Part shown: in pieces, positions 50,440 to 60,960 of the stretch
Position numbering within the stretch: the first letter of the stretch is position 1
Layout: the number at the start of each line of letters is the position of its first letter
Assembly (NCBI GenBank): GCA_013396755.1
Contig: VWZF01001805.1
Location: forward strand, 765,728 to 829,727
From: Sclerurus mexicanus
Taxonomy: Eukaryota; Chordata; Aves; Passeriformes; Furnariidae
Length of the DNA: 64,000 nt
Direction of reading: 5' to 3'
Made by a program: the position numbers and the translations under genes
Notes under the pieces: generated by a model
The model's input: the letters and a program-made list of their open reading frames with translations, nothing else
What the model was told of the DNA's origin: nothing
Database searches by the model: none

Positions 50440-50850
50440 CCATTCAGCCCACCAGATTATAAACTTTCAACATGTAATTGAACCTGACTCAGGGAGCCAA
50501 TTGTATTACAGCGAGCTCTAAAAGGGGGAATGGCAAGGGCTAAAGTTTTCATTCAATGAATGCAATTTCTATGCACAGAAATCAATTCAATTGACATCAG
50601 TTGAGCTTTAATGCTGAATTAAAGAGCTGCCAGGTTTCCCCCATGGGGCTTTTACAGTCCGGGTTTTATGAATTCATTAAAATGCACACACAAACTTTTA
50701 GGAAAATAGCATTACACTGTAATAAGAGCTACAAATCGACCATATTCCTCTGAGAGAGAAGTCTAATTTGAGTTGCCTAGTTGGCAAAATTGTTTTCTAT
50801 CACTTTGCATTTATTAACAGAGGGTGTCATATTTTCCCTTGTTTCCGTTT
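50440..50850. promoter_or_regulatory. candidate conserved enhancer block
   Basis: About 400 bases with many homeodomain/TALE-type cores: CATGTAATTGAACC, CCAATTGTATTAC, TCAATTCAATTGA (a near-palindrome at 50582-50594), GCTTTAATGCTGAATTAAAG, TGAATTCATTAAAATG and ATTTATTAACAG. There are no repeats and no useful frame. One of the three strongest enhancer-like textures in the window. Confidence 0.38.
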
Positions 50851-53370
50851 TCGTTTCTAGCTGTTTGCTTAGCAGGGCAGAGCACCATGTTTAGAAATAT
50901 CAAGGGGAGATGAAGTATTTCGAAAGCAGGTGCCCACTTGGGAAATTGTAGAGTTAGAGGGCTCTCTGAGGCAAATCATGCTTCAGAACAGCCAGGATGG
51001 TTGGGCTGGAAGTCTGAAACACTCAGTGGACACTTTTAGATTGATGGTCTCTGTCAACTGAAAGTTGGAGTCTCTCAGTCTAGGATGGAGGAGATCAGCA
51101 GGATGCCCACAAAGACATCTGTGCTGAAGGAGAAACCAGCTTCAGTGAGCGCTGAAACTGGATTTGAGAAGTGAGAGAGCCAGACATTTAAGAAGAATAT
51201 CTGGAGTTTCAGTGACCAGGTGAAGGTCACTGAAATTAATCTCACAAACTCACCTAAAAGAAGCAGCCTTGCAGCAGCCCACAGCTTCCATCCTCTCTGC
51301 ATCAACTGCAGGCACAATTAAACTCACAACTATGTTTCCTCTGATTTGCTCATAGTGGCTGGGAAGCTGCAGGAACAGCCACAGAAACCATGTCTATGGA
51401 AAAGTCCTTTGAACAGGTCAGCATCATTCACTGGGTTGCTTCTGTGTCTGTGTTGCTGCGCACGTTGCAGCACTCTTGCTGATAATGAGCGTTCACAGGG
51501 TTTCGTTAAGTACGCTCTATAATTGGATTGATGACCCTGGTGATTGGAGGTCTCGACCTATCCATAAAACAAGTGGGTCTCAGAAAGCACAATTTCCTTG
51601 TCCTGCTGTTTTCCTAGCATGACTTGGCTCCAGCTCTTGACGGATGAGGGAGTCTCTAGGGCTAATTCAGCTCCTGCGGAGAAGGCACAGTTGATGTCAT
51701 TTGGGATGGTGCATTTTGCAATGGGGACACACATGCCTGTGGAAGGAGACTCTAGAGACAAATCTGACTGGCAGCCAACCCTCTGTCGAGTGGTAATAGA
51801 TAACAGTCACTGCCAACTCCCATTTCCAGGCTAACTTAGTGATGTGGAATGACTCCATATGCTCCAAACAGATCTGATTTCCCACTCTGATGGGTCAGGA
51901 GGACCTAGAGAAGCAATGGAAAGGGGCACAAAGGGAATCATTCAGGATGGGGATCTTTGCTCCTGATGTTGAAGATATTCCAGTCCTTCCTCCTGTGCTG
52001 GATGCACATGTGGGAGTCCCTACAAGCAAATACAACTAAATGGCACCTCTGCTCCCAGTGGAAGCATACAAATCACCCAGAGTAGCTTAAGGAGGCACGT
52101 TACAGAACAGATTTATACAGAAGGCATATGCATCTGTTGGCTTCCTCTACTTGATTCTCTAGATGCCAAAGTAGCCAACAGATCATAGTTACAGCTGTGG
52201 AATGGGCAGGGTACTAAGGAATTATTTGTGCCATTTCCTCAGTGTTTTGCACAGACTGTTTCTTGTACCTATTCATGAAGCGCTGTGAAGAGGAACCTAG
52301 GAGAAGCTACGTTCAAAGACTGTATCTTTGAATATATTTGAAGTGCTGGACAGCTATTACTTTTAAATAGAAGATATTTTCCTTTTTTTTTCAAATCCAC
52401 ATATTTTTTTTCCCCCAACAGAGGTTTGCATACAACCAGGAAAAAAATACACTACAGAGTTGCTGATGAGCCAGCTAAGATATTAGAGTGGAAGGGTGAG
52501 GAGTCATCTCCATCTCCTTTTCCTCTTTTCAGTGGATCATGCTGAGTCTTTTGAGACAAAAAGAAGCTCTTTATGCTTAGAGAATTCACAGGAGAAAAGG
52601 GGAAGCAAAAGGTAACTAGGTCAAGCATTCTTACAATGAACCCTGGTGATCTGCATGCCGAGAAGAAAGTGTACTTTACCCATATCCCCAAACACTCTGA
52701 ATATCCAGGTGGAAAGTTCCACCCAAGCTGTCTGGAGACCCATCAGCAGCAGGACAGGGACTCTTCTTTTTAACCTGTAAATTGACACAAATGGGCAAAT
52801 TACAGACCCAGCAAGAGGCATTATGCCTGAGGCAGGCAACATGTGATTCATGCAGCCAAAGCATCAAGAAGGGGAAAGCTCAATGCCCCCAGTCCTTGCC
52901 CAATCCCTTTTCCCAGGTCAAGAAGCAAATCTCGTTGGAAATTGTAGTTGCCTCAGCAGGACACAAATCCTGCTGCTGGCCAAGTCCTCAGGCAGTGGCA
53001 GAAGCCACGTGCTGAATCAGCTTTCCCGAGGCCACCTGGCTCACATGCCCCAAGCTGCCAGCTCCAAATGTAAGGCTTTCAAGCTGAAAAATCTTAGACA
53101 CTTGACAGTGCAATTGTATATGCAGAAAATTATTGTGACAGAGAAACTGCTAGATAGATCTTAATAAGAATTGTTCTTAAAACCAAATGTTCCAAGAACC
53201 TGGTCCAAAAGAGATTAATCTTGTGAGTCTAAGAAGAATAAAACTTAAAAAAATATGCCTGTTGGTACTAATCCCTCCCATTAAAATAAATTTGGAAACA
53301 AAGCCTAGAGACAGTTTGAAATGAGCACACATTAATAGTGCAGGTTATCGGAAATCTCTATTTATTTGAT
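50851..53370. other. anonymous non-coding DNA
   Basis: No gene recognised. It includes the inverted repeat at 51205-51237 (listed separately) and a double pyrimidine tract ending in CAG at 52391-52422 that mimics a splice acceptor. Frames up to 104 codons (52850-53164) are without known motifs. Confidence 0.55.
51205..51237. repeat. perfect 11-bp-arm inverted repeat holding nuclear-receptor half-sites
   Basis: TTTCAGTGACC at 51207-51217 and GGTCACTGAAA at 51225-51235 pair perfectly around a 7-base loop. A G-T and an A-T pair extend the stem to 13. The centre reads AGGTGA then AGGTCA without spacer (51218-51229), and TGAAGGTCA (51221-51229) fits the monomeric ERR/SF-1 pattern TNAAGGTCA. A TGACC half-site sits in the opposite orientation at 51213-51217. 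Structure is certain; binding is inferred. Confidence 0.85.
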
Positions 53371-53386
53371 CCCTCTCACCTTCATA
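53371..53386 (-). promoter_or_regulatory. candidate splice donor on minus strand
   Basis: Read on the minus strand, ATGAAG is followed by GTGAGAGGG, with the exon/intron boundary at 53380/53379. Eight of the nine positions of the donor pattern MAG|GTRAGT match. It lies just downstream, in minus-strand direction, of the CpG-rich interval, where a first exon would end. Confidence 0.3.
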
Positions 53387-53440
53387 CTTCCACACATCCC
53401 TCACTAGATCTGCTTGTGTCTGTGCTGGACCATGATCATT

Positions 53441-53880
53441 CATTCCCCGGGAGACTTTGGTTGCAGTGGATGGAGAAGGAACGAGCAGGTTGGAAACTCC
53501 AGCTGCATCGCGGCTATCCAAAGTGATGTGGCAAAGGACGGATTCCCGACCAGTAACCAAGGTTTACATTTTCTTGTTCCGGAGTGTAACTTGGAGCCAT
53601 TCCCACCCCCTTTCACACCCTCCCTACCCCGGGAGGAGATCGGGGAGCGCGGTGGACGGTTCACTCGTGGGGTGTGAGTGACACCCTGTGGCCACCTCTC
53701 CCCGGGATTCTCCCGAATCGTCAGGGTTCTCAAAGAGCAAGGGACGGGAGTGGGATGGTTTCAGACCCCCGCCAGGGGATTCCTCTCCTCTCGTGATCTA
53801 CAAAGCGGCGATTCTTCGTCGGGGAGGGGGAAGAGGGGCCACCGTTTCATTCTAAAGGCAACTGGCTCTCTGAGCGTCCC
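53441..53880. promoter_or_regulatory. CpG-island-like interval
   Basis: By hand I count 25 CpG dinucleotides in these 440 bases. The preceding 600 bases hold about four. The interval is also clearly more GC-rich than its surroundings. Unmethylated CpG islands in vertebrates usually mark promoters. No TATA box is obvious, and no recognisable coding exon is present, although several overlapping frames open because of composition (for example 53414-53677 and 53440-53733). It could be the promoter of an unannotated or non-coding transcript, an orphan island, or a young GC-rich insertion. Confidence 0.5.
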
Positions 53881-54040
53881 TGAGCTTCAGCCAAACCTGA
53901 GGCTTGGAGTGAAACCTGAGGTTTTCTGTCCCCATGTGACTAATTCCTTTTAACCTGCTGCTCTCCAGCCCGTTTTTGCCCGGCACTGCAGAGCTCAGCA
54001 CTAAGTGATGTGATCTCGGGATGATTCCATAGCTCTGGCT

Positions 54041-54138
54041 GGTGGACTCAGCACTGCTGGGCTAACAGTTGAACTTAGTTGAACTAAGATCTGATGATCT
54101 TAGAGGTCTTTTGTAATCTAAATGATTCTATGCTTCTA
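54041..54138 (+). mobile_element. CR1-type 3' end fragment (plus orientation)
   Basis: GCACTGCTGGGCTAACAGTTG, then GATGATCTTAGAGGTCTTTT, then CTAAATGATTCTATGCTTCT match the terminal segment and octamer tail of a CR1 subfamily common in birds. A short internal duplication (TTGAACTTAGTTGAACTAAG) interrupts it. Only the last ~100 bases remain. Confidence 0.75.
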
Positions 54139-54139
54139 A

Positions 54140-55135
54140 GGATATCTTTGCTTGTGAGATTGCCAGTTGTGCTCATACAACTGTGGAGACTTGAACGGTT
54201 TTGGCAAGGGCTGCAGAATCACCTTGTACTTCCCTAACGCAATGCAAAGGACAGCAGAGGACCATTCATCTAATCCAGATCTGGATACTCAGAGCTGTTC
54301 ACGCATACAGAGTGAAACCAGCATGATGGAGATGCAGGACCATGAATTCAAAGTGCTCCCTAGCTCACCAACAACCAGATCTGGATGCATTCAAGGTTTA
54401 AGTAGAGATTTATCAGCTCAGACCCAAGCCCCATCTCTGCAAATGTTTCTTTTTATGGATAACTGCATATTTGGATTGGTGGGGTTTTTAAATATTTTAC
54501 ATGATGACACAAAGTAATGAAGATGTCTTATTCCCAACACATAGAGGGAATCTTCCAATTCACCACTGTTTCATTCCAAGGGTGCAGAACATTCTGGTTT
54601 GCTGTTGAAAGCAGAGAAGAAAAATATCTGTTACAGGAGGAAGAAGAACCCCACACTGCAATCACATAGTTGCTGTTTTACTTGCCTGGATCAAGTATTG
54701 TTTTGTTCAAAATGTCAAATTCTGGGTGTCTCTGTTTCAGCAATCGAAAGAGAAGTTAGCTTGAAAATCATCCTTCTGTCACTGAATTTCCAAATTACAG
54801 GGGGAAAAAAAACTAGTGAAAGGAACTCTGCCTTTAGGTTTGCCAACTCCTTCCATTTCAGCAGCAGGCCAAGAGTTTTCACATGAATTCACTGCCCCCA
54901 GCACAATTAGGTGTTTACGATTTTAGGTTTTCCTGCAGTAGGAGGGAGAAATGATTAATCTCTTTATTAGGGATAGGGGAGAGCAGAATGTTCAGTGTAC
55001 ATCCATTCTACTGAATCCCCAAACTCTGGGATAGCTGCCTCTCCCAATGTTCACACAGCATTCCGCTCAATTGGATAATTTTAGATCTTTGCATACCTGC
55101 TAATATCTTCTGCAAAGAAGGTGGGGGGAAAGTAG
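54140..55135. other. anonymous non-coding DNA
   Basis: A 116-codon frame (54167-54517) is not recognisable. Nothing else seen. Confidence 0.55.
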
Positions 55136-55142
55136 ATTGCAA

Positions 55143-55178
55143 ATTTGCATACATTTGCACACATTTGCATACATTTCA
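55143..55178. repeat. 10-bp tandem array with octamer motifs
   Basis: ATTTGCAT (55143-55150), ATTTGCAC (55153-55160) and ATTTGCAT (55163-55170) are followed by ATTTCAGC, all at exactly 10-base period joined by AC. The two intact units equal the POU octamer in reverse. A small minisatellite with possible binding-site multiplicity on one face of the helix. Confidence 0.85.
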
Positions 55179-55904
55179 GCACATTCCCTCAGAGGTACAT
55201 GCCCTCCTCTTAGGAAATGATTGTCCACCAAACTCTAAAGTGAATGTGCTACCATCTTCCTGTATTCATCCATGAAGAGAGGCAAGATGGGAGAATCACA
55301 AATACTTATGGGCTAAACAATTTCCACAGCATAACAGCATAACATCTCAGTAATGGAGCAGGTCAGCCTAAAACACAGCTTATGAAATAATTTCATATCT
55401 CTTTGTTCTTATCTATCCTAAAACACATATCAAAGGCAAGGCCCTGTTGCCGCATGTCCCAAACAAGCACTGATCATTCTGCTTCTACAGGATGGATGTT
55501 CACAGACCCATCTGAACTCTGTGCGGTGTTCCCCAAACTATCACAACTGCACTCCTTCCACAGGTGTGAAAACACAGAGAAACAAGCCACTGGCTTGTAA
55601 GTTCCAGCAACCACATGTAAACACAACCAGACAGGAAATCCCAGAGGCTTTGGCTCTGCCAGGCATTTTCCAAGCAGTAGCCCAATTCAATCATTCTCCA
55701 TCTAGAGAGAGATTATGATGACCCAGTGCCACTTTCATGGTTTGAACTGTAGTTCACTGGTGGTCCTAGAGAATGGTGCATCAGGTTCCCGGGAATCAGA
55801 ATGTTTATCTTTCACTGAAAATCAAAATGCAACAGAAAATGAAACATCCCACCTGCATCATCTCCTTCTAACCCTCCAGGTTGTGAAAATCATCTTCCTA
55901 ATGT

Positions 55905-56150
55905 AAATAGCTTCAGTAATTAGGATTGTTGAATATACAGTACTAAGGAATGTGCAGTTCATTATTTTTTCAATGAGAGCATATTAAATTATGCCTTTTG
56001 ATATCTGTTTTTGAAATGTGGATTATCAAATTTTTATGTGCTGGATGAGCCTGCTGACTCTGTCCATACATAGCAAATGCATTTAAAATGCTAACATTTC
56101 CTCATAATAGCTTGATTGATGAGATTTTGCTTTAAAAAGGGGAGGAGAGG
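55905..56150. promoter_or_regulatory. candidate AT-rich conserved element
   Basis: Contains CAGTAATTAGGATTG, GTGGATTATCAAATT and CTTGATTGATGAG, and lacks CpG entirely. Similar in texture to the other enhancer candidates but weaker. Confidence 0.22.
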
Positions 56151-56969
56151 GAAATCAGATAAAAGAAGCTGGTTTGGAGAATTCTGATAGGAATATTTGT
56201 GAGTCACAATACACTCAACTATCAAACGATCCAGGAAATGATTGAGCCTGTTCTGAGCAGTTATGGATAGAAGTAGTTGCTGTGAGCCAGACCCTTGCCT
56301 GCTGCAAATTGCCTTACTTGCTACTCCTTGAATGGAACCATGGCTTTACAGCAGGTGACCTTTCATCTCCAAAATGCAGCAATACAGGAAAACCTCTCTG
56401 CTCTGTCATGGGTGCAGCCTGTTTGGTGTGGTCACTCCTCCAGCAGCTCTGTCCCTGGGAACACCAGGTCTCAGGCTGAGCCTATGTTGAGTTTTAGCAA
56501 GTAATGAGCAGAGGAGATAGGATATCCACCCAGGATGTTATTCTCTTCACAGAGAACCAGTGTCCTTAAATAAAAACATACTACACCTGTCAGGTTTCCC
56601 TCCATCTGTAGGAAGGACTAAATATGAGAGTTCAGCCATGGAAGTGAGAGGTCTCCTGTCTTAAGACTTGCCCTGGCTGCTAAGCAGATGGTGCATTTTG
56701 AAGGAACTGAAGCTCTAGTGATTCCCCTCATGCTGCAGCCTCAGATCCATCATCCTTTGGCTTTTAACAGCCAGAGGGAGAAAGGCATATCTGTGTTTCA
56801 GAATAGAGGCTGGAACATTAGTCAAGCCAACCCAAATTTAAATCCAGCACCATCAGGTCTTCCCCTGCAGCTATATACTGTCTCCCATGTGATTTTAGGC
56901 AACATTTTCCAATCTCCTTTCTGATAACACCATCATCAAATAGCACTTAGGACACTATCCTAATATTAA

Positions 56970-56981
56970 CACACACACACA
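56970..56981. repeat. short (AC)n run
   Basis: Six AC units. Confidence 0.85.
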
Positions 56982-57524
56982 AAACCCCTCTTCCTGCAAT
57001 GAAGTATTTCCTTCCACCAAGAGAGCTACCAGGTTGCAGGCACATCTGTTGGCTTGTTTATACTTTAATGTCATCCAAGTAATAAGAGCATCAGGAAGAA
57101 GAAAACAAAACACAGAAAACACTCTAGTGGGGTTGGTGTCGCTGTATGTGCCTATGGTAACTACTGTGAGCATTAAGATGAAGCACTTCAAGCATGAATA
57201 ATAATAAAAAATATTCTAGAAGATAGATTAAAGCACCACAGCACTTTGTAATAGTATTTGTAATGCAGATAAAGCGTTTGTACTCTAATTTCCAGCACCA
57301 CCAACAAAATAAGTAAGTGTGCTTGGATTGCATTTTTCTTTCAAAAATGGTTCAAAAAATTATTCATATTGAAGGAAAACAACTTAAACTGGATTTAGAA
57401 ACACAATGCAAGTGGGAAACTTACTCGCTGTTATCAGCATGACAAGAGCAACCTGTTCCTTTGATAAATGGTGCTTGAAGAAAGACACAAAGCTCATCTG
57501 CTTTGTGTTTTAACTTTAATTAAG

Positions 57525-57600
57525 TAGCGAATTAATGTTTGCAAAGTGCTTTGAGATACTTCATCAGACAGAATTCAGACAAGTGCAAAGTGGTTTCAGC
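57525..57600 (+). mobile_element. SINE tail relic (MIR-like)
   Basis: ATTAATGTTTGCAAAGTGCTTTGAGATAC is at 57532-57560. It closely follows the shared 3' tail of old amniote SINEs (TTAATGTTTGTAAAGYGCTTTGAGAT-type, from memory). Upstream parts are not recognisable. Confidence 0.5.
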
Positions 57601-57676
57601 ATGAAACGCATTTCCAGGAGTTGTACTAACCTATTTATGTCTTTCTGACAGCCTGATCTGCAGCCTAAAGTGGTCA

Positions 57677-57825
57677 GGGATAAGATCCCTGCTGACTTCA
57701 AGGTGTATCAGATCAAGCCTAGAGGACACGAGTCTTGATTTAGTTGGCAAGTCCCACAGAAGAGAGTGGGAACACTTCCATGCTTAGAGTTAGGCAGGTA
57801 TTTAAGTAACTTGCTTTAGAGACTA
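57677..57825. repeat. relic of an ancient amniote repeat
   Basis: GATCCCTGCTGACTTCAAGG and ATCAGATCAAGCC, then CATGCTTAGAGTTAGGCAGG and TATTTAAGTAACTTGCTTT recall the old repeat also seen at 14135-14270. Decayed; family name not certain. Confidence 0.4.
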
Positions 57826-57847
57826 TATTTTTATATGCATATTATTC

Positions 57848-58146
57848 ATTGAATTGTGGAGCTTAGGGCCAGAAAAGGCCATTAGCACAGCTCAGACGAC
57901 CTCCTGTTTATTTCAGGCCATTACACTTTACCCAATAACCCTGTGTGGGTGTAACAACCTGTGTCTGCTAAAACAGATCTTCCAGAAAGTGCTTCCAGGC
58001 TTGTTTTAAGGCCAGGTGACTATAAGCAATCTACCACTTTCTTTGGAGCAATGTTTAATCAACCTCACTCTTTAAAATGTGAACCTTATTTCTTTATGTC
58101 TCCTTTGAATTGATCTGCCTTCAACTTCTGGCCATTAGTTCCCAAC
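57848..58146 (-). mobile_element. ancient CR1 3' region, turtle/crocodile-type
   Basis: Starting at GAATTGTGGAGCTTAGGGCC, the block runs through GACCTCCTGTTTATTTCAGG, CCATTACACTTTACCCAATA, ATCTTCCAGAAAGTGCTTCC, GTTTAATCAACCTCACTC and CTTCAACTTCTGGCCATTAG. This is a complete, ordered ~300-base match to a CR1 lineage I know from turtles, crocodilians and other archosaurs, in reverse orientation. It differs from the avian-type copies at 36537 and 59868. It appears well preserved for its presumed age. Confidence 0.75.
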
Positions 58147-58149
58147 TAC

Positions 58150-59865
58150 ATACTTTTATGTTTGGCGGTGGAAGACCACTCCCAAATAGGAAAGAAATTG
58201 AAAGAATTAAAGTTATTCTATAGGGATCTGAACATGTTAGGTCTAGTACAAACAAAGACACCTGTGCTCCAAACATGCCACAGCCTAGAAAGACAAAAAC
58301 AGTCAAGTGAGGGAAGAGTATGGCCAGGGATATGGCTGGAAAAGCATCCTCTTAGCTCTGTTTTATTGCTTCTTATTTTCACTGGGAAGGCTGGAGGTGT
58401 ACAAAAACCTCCTTTTCTGGACAGTTACAGCCTGTGTCTTGGCAACACTTGGTTCCCAGGATGAGCAGCAGAACAAGGACTGATTCGCTGAAGCAAACCT
58501 GGAACCCAGAAGGGCAATAATCCCACCATATTTCCATGCCAGCACGTAAGTTTTGGGAGATGTGGATGATTCTGGGCCCAGCTTTGCAATATTGCTCGTG
58601 CTATGGGAACACATAGTCAAAGTAGACAGGAACTGCATTTGGCCCATCACACTGGCAGGCAGATGAAGCACAGTGTTGGGGACCTGCTGGAAGTTAGAAG
58701 CTGGATACAAGCTCAAACCTTTAAACACGTTTGGAAAGCCATATGCCGCCAACCCAGGCAGTAAGGAGAAACCGTCTGTTTGCTCAGAACCCGGTGCAAC
58801 TCCCACACATGGCAACAGAGATGGAGCTGGATGGGGCCCCTGGAAATGAGCTCTTGTTTCTTATTTTATTATTATCTTTAGGCTCTCCTCATAAAGCCTC
58901 CAGTGCACAAAGGCGAAGAATTTGTGAATAGGCAGGGGACACTCATCCCTGCATAAGCATCCAGCGCTTCCATGTCCAGGATGCCAAACTGCTCCGTGAT
59001 CACTCTGCCAGCACTTTTGAACCACAGCAAGTGAATATCATTAGCAGCATCTCCCAGCCCCAGCACAAGAGCTTCATTTACTTTACTGTTGGCTTGGTAA
59101 CAGCTGCTGTTACTGTTTGAGATGGCAGGAGGGCAAAAAAGTTCTTAATGCTTTAGAGCTGTTCAGGAAAGCCTTGTAGCATCCTTGGCAGCGTTTAACA
59201 GCAGCCAGGCACTGCCTGGAGCAATGTCCAGGGATGCTCTCGGGTTGTGCTCTCTGCTGCTGTAGTGGTAACCCTGTCTCTTCCACACAATGCCAAGGCA
59301 GGAGCAGAGCCCGGGGCCAGGCTGTGGTATCTGGAGCACCAAAGGAGCAGCTTGGAGCAGCTACTGGACACAGACAAACCCTGACATATTCATTGTACAT
59401 AACAGGGCAATAATGTGCAGCTCTGCCCCACCCTGACATAGGAACAAGGAGGGTGAAACAGGTGTTGTTCCTGCAGTTCCTGAAGCAGAGTTTCATGGCT
59501 TTTTTCATATTCAGTGGGGCAGGTGATAGGAGACTCATCCAAAACGCCACTTGCCTTTTTCTCTCAGTGCATCAGCCAAGATAGACATCTGGAAGGAAAA
59601 CTGGGGTCTATGTTCAGATTTCACCAACAGCTCTGTGTAATGCAGCATGTAATGCAATTACTGCCCACCTTTAATCTGCTTTAATATGGCAGGATGCATG
59701 AAATCCAGGTCTGGGTCCTATTTTTAATATGGTTTGGGTTTCTTTCTATCTGCAGTTGTCAGTGATGTAATGGGAGGTGGTGCTATAGCACCGTGCTGCA
59801 GAGAGCCAGGGGTGCCCTGTTGTGCATCAGCCCACAGCAGTTATCAGCTGGCATGAGGGAATGTG
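58150..59865. other. anonymous non-coding DNA
   Basis: Two minus-strand frames of 150 codons (58363-58815) and 146 codons (59110-59550) lack known domains, and several plus-strand frames cross them. No retrocopy is recognised. Confidence 0.55.
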
Positions 59866-59867
59866 AC

Positions 59868-60083
59868 CATAGAATTATAGAATGGCTTAGGTTGGAAGGG
59901 ACATTAAAGAGCATCTCGTTCCAACGCCGCTGCCGTGGGCAGAGACACCTCGCACTAGCCCAGGTTGCTCCAAGCCCCATCCAGGCTAGACCTGAACACT
60001 CCCAGGGATGGGGCATCTACAGCTTCTCTGGGCAACCTGTGCCAGTGACTCACTATCCTCACAGTAAAGAATTTCTTCCTAAA
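59868..60083 (-). mobile_element. CR1 LINE 3' end fragment (minus orientation)
   Basis: CATAGAATTATAGAATGGCTTAGG, GGAAGGGACATTAAAGAGCATC, CCGTGGGCAGAGACACCTCG, CCCAGGTTGCTCCAAGCCCC, CTACAGCTTCTCTGGGCAACC and CACAGTAAAGAATTTCTTCC appear in canonical order at 59868-60083, then the match stops abruptly. A typical avian CR1 3' fragment. A 172-codon frame (59793-60311) crosses it and is therefore not a gene. Confidence 0.95.
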
Positions 60084-60155
60084 ATGACAGGAGCGATGGA
60101 GCTGATACTTTTGGATGGGGAAGAACTGTGCAGAGCCCTAGGCCTGTGGAACTTG

Positions 60156-60168
60156 GTGACCTGGCAAC
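60156..60168. promoter_or_regulatory. RFX X-box-like motif
   Basis: GTGACCTGGCAAC fits GTNRCC, one spacer, RGYAAC at every constrained position. It lies about 70 bases beyond the CR1. Chance occurrence in a window of this size is likely enough that this is weak. Confidence 0.25.
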
Positions 60169-60169
60169 G

Positions 60170-60685
60170 GGGTGACAATCACAAAACACAGGTGTTCACA
60201 GCTGTCACATCATGGATCTCAGCAGAACAGGAGACTGAAGCACCGTTTAGGACATATTACCTAGGAAATGTGACTTTAAAACTACAACAGCAACACAATC
60301 AAGATGTTTAACAAAGTTCCCAATGGAGAAAGTGCTGGGGCAGAGCTCACTGCCTGTGAACTCCTAAACAATCAGGGTCTAAGGCAAACCTTTCAGGAGG
60401 AACCCTTTGCACAGAGCACATGCCAGATGTGAGTGGGGAGAAATTCAATGACAAGCACATAAGGATGCAAGAGTTGCCATAGAACATCACCTTTCTGTCC
60501 ATGATGGTAGGAGGAGATGAAGCTGTAGCTCCATCCTCAGCTTACTTGAACCTCAGCCTTGCAAAACCACTTTAGGTTCAGGTGACACAAATACATTGAA
60601 GCGAGAGAAAGGTTTTTTCTGGATGATTTTTTTTTAACGCCCTCACTCTTTTGCTTCCATCTGATTATAACCAGGATATTGCCAA
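60170..60685. other. anonymous non-coding DNA
   Basis: Nothing recognised. Confidence 0.5.
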
Positions 60686-60689
60686 GCTT

Positions 60690-60960
60690 TCTAGGCTCCT
60701 ATTTTTAATTCTCTTCTCTCTCCCCTCCAACTATCTGACTCCCCTGACCCGCTACCATAATGCGCTTGCAGGGGAAAGCAATTGTGGGAACTCGCGGCCT
60801 TTCTGCTTTGTGAAGGACAGGACTATCTCCGCGCTGCCATTCACTCCATCAGCCACCGCTCAGGGAAAGCACAATTTGCTGCAAGCCGATAGCAGCATGC
60901 TGACACTTACTGGGATGGGAACGTGCTCCAGCCTGACAAGGAACAATCACACATTGCATT
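60690..60960. promoter_or_regulatory. candidate conserved element with retained CpGs
   Basis: About eight CpGs fall within 60745-60890, against near absence in the flanks, with motifs such as CTCGCGGCC and CTCCGCGCTGCC. A 103-codon frame spans it (60651-60962) without a known product. It may be a small regulatory element. Confidence 0.3.

Larger units (their letters stand above)
55190..57520. other. anonymous non-coding DNA
   Basis: No gene recognised. 55905-56150 is AT-rich with homeodomain-like cores and is listed as a weak candidate. A short (AC)n run lies at 56970-56981. 57180-57520 is AT-rich and featureless by eye. Confidence 0.55.

Noticed and set aside
53440..53733. Overlapping open frames across the CpG-rich interval
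   Set aside because: Frames on both strands open because GC-rich DNA has fewer stop codons; no product is recognisable.
59793..60311. 172-codon open frame
   Set aside because: About 200 bases of it are a reversed CR1 3' region, so it cannot be a conserved gene.
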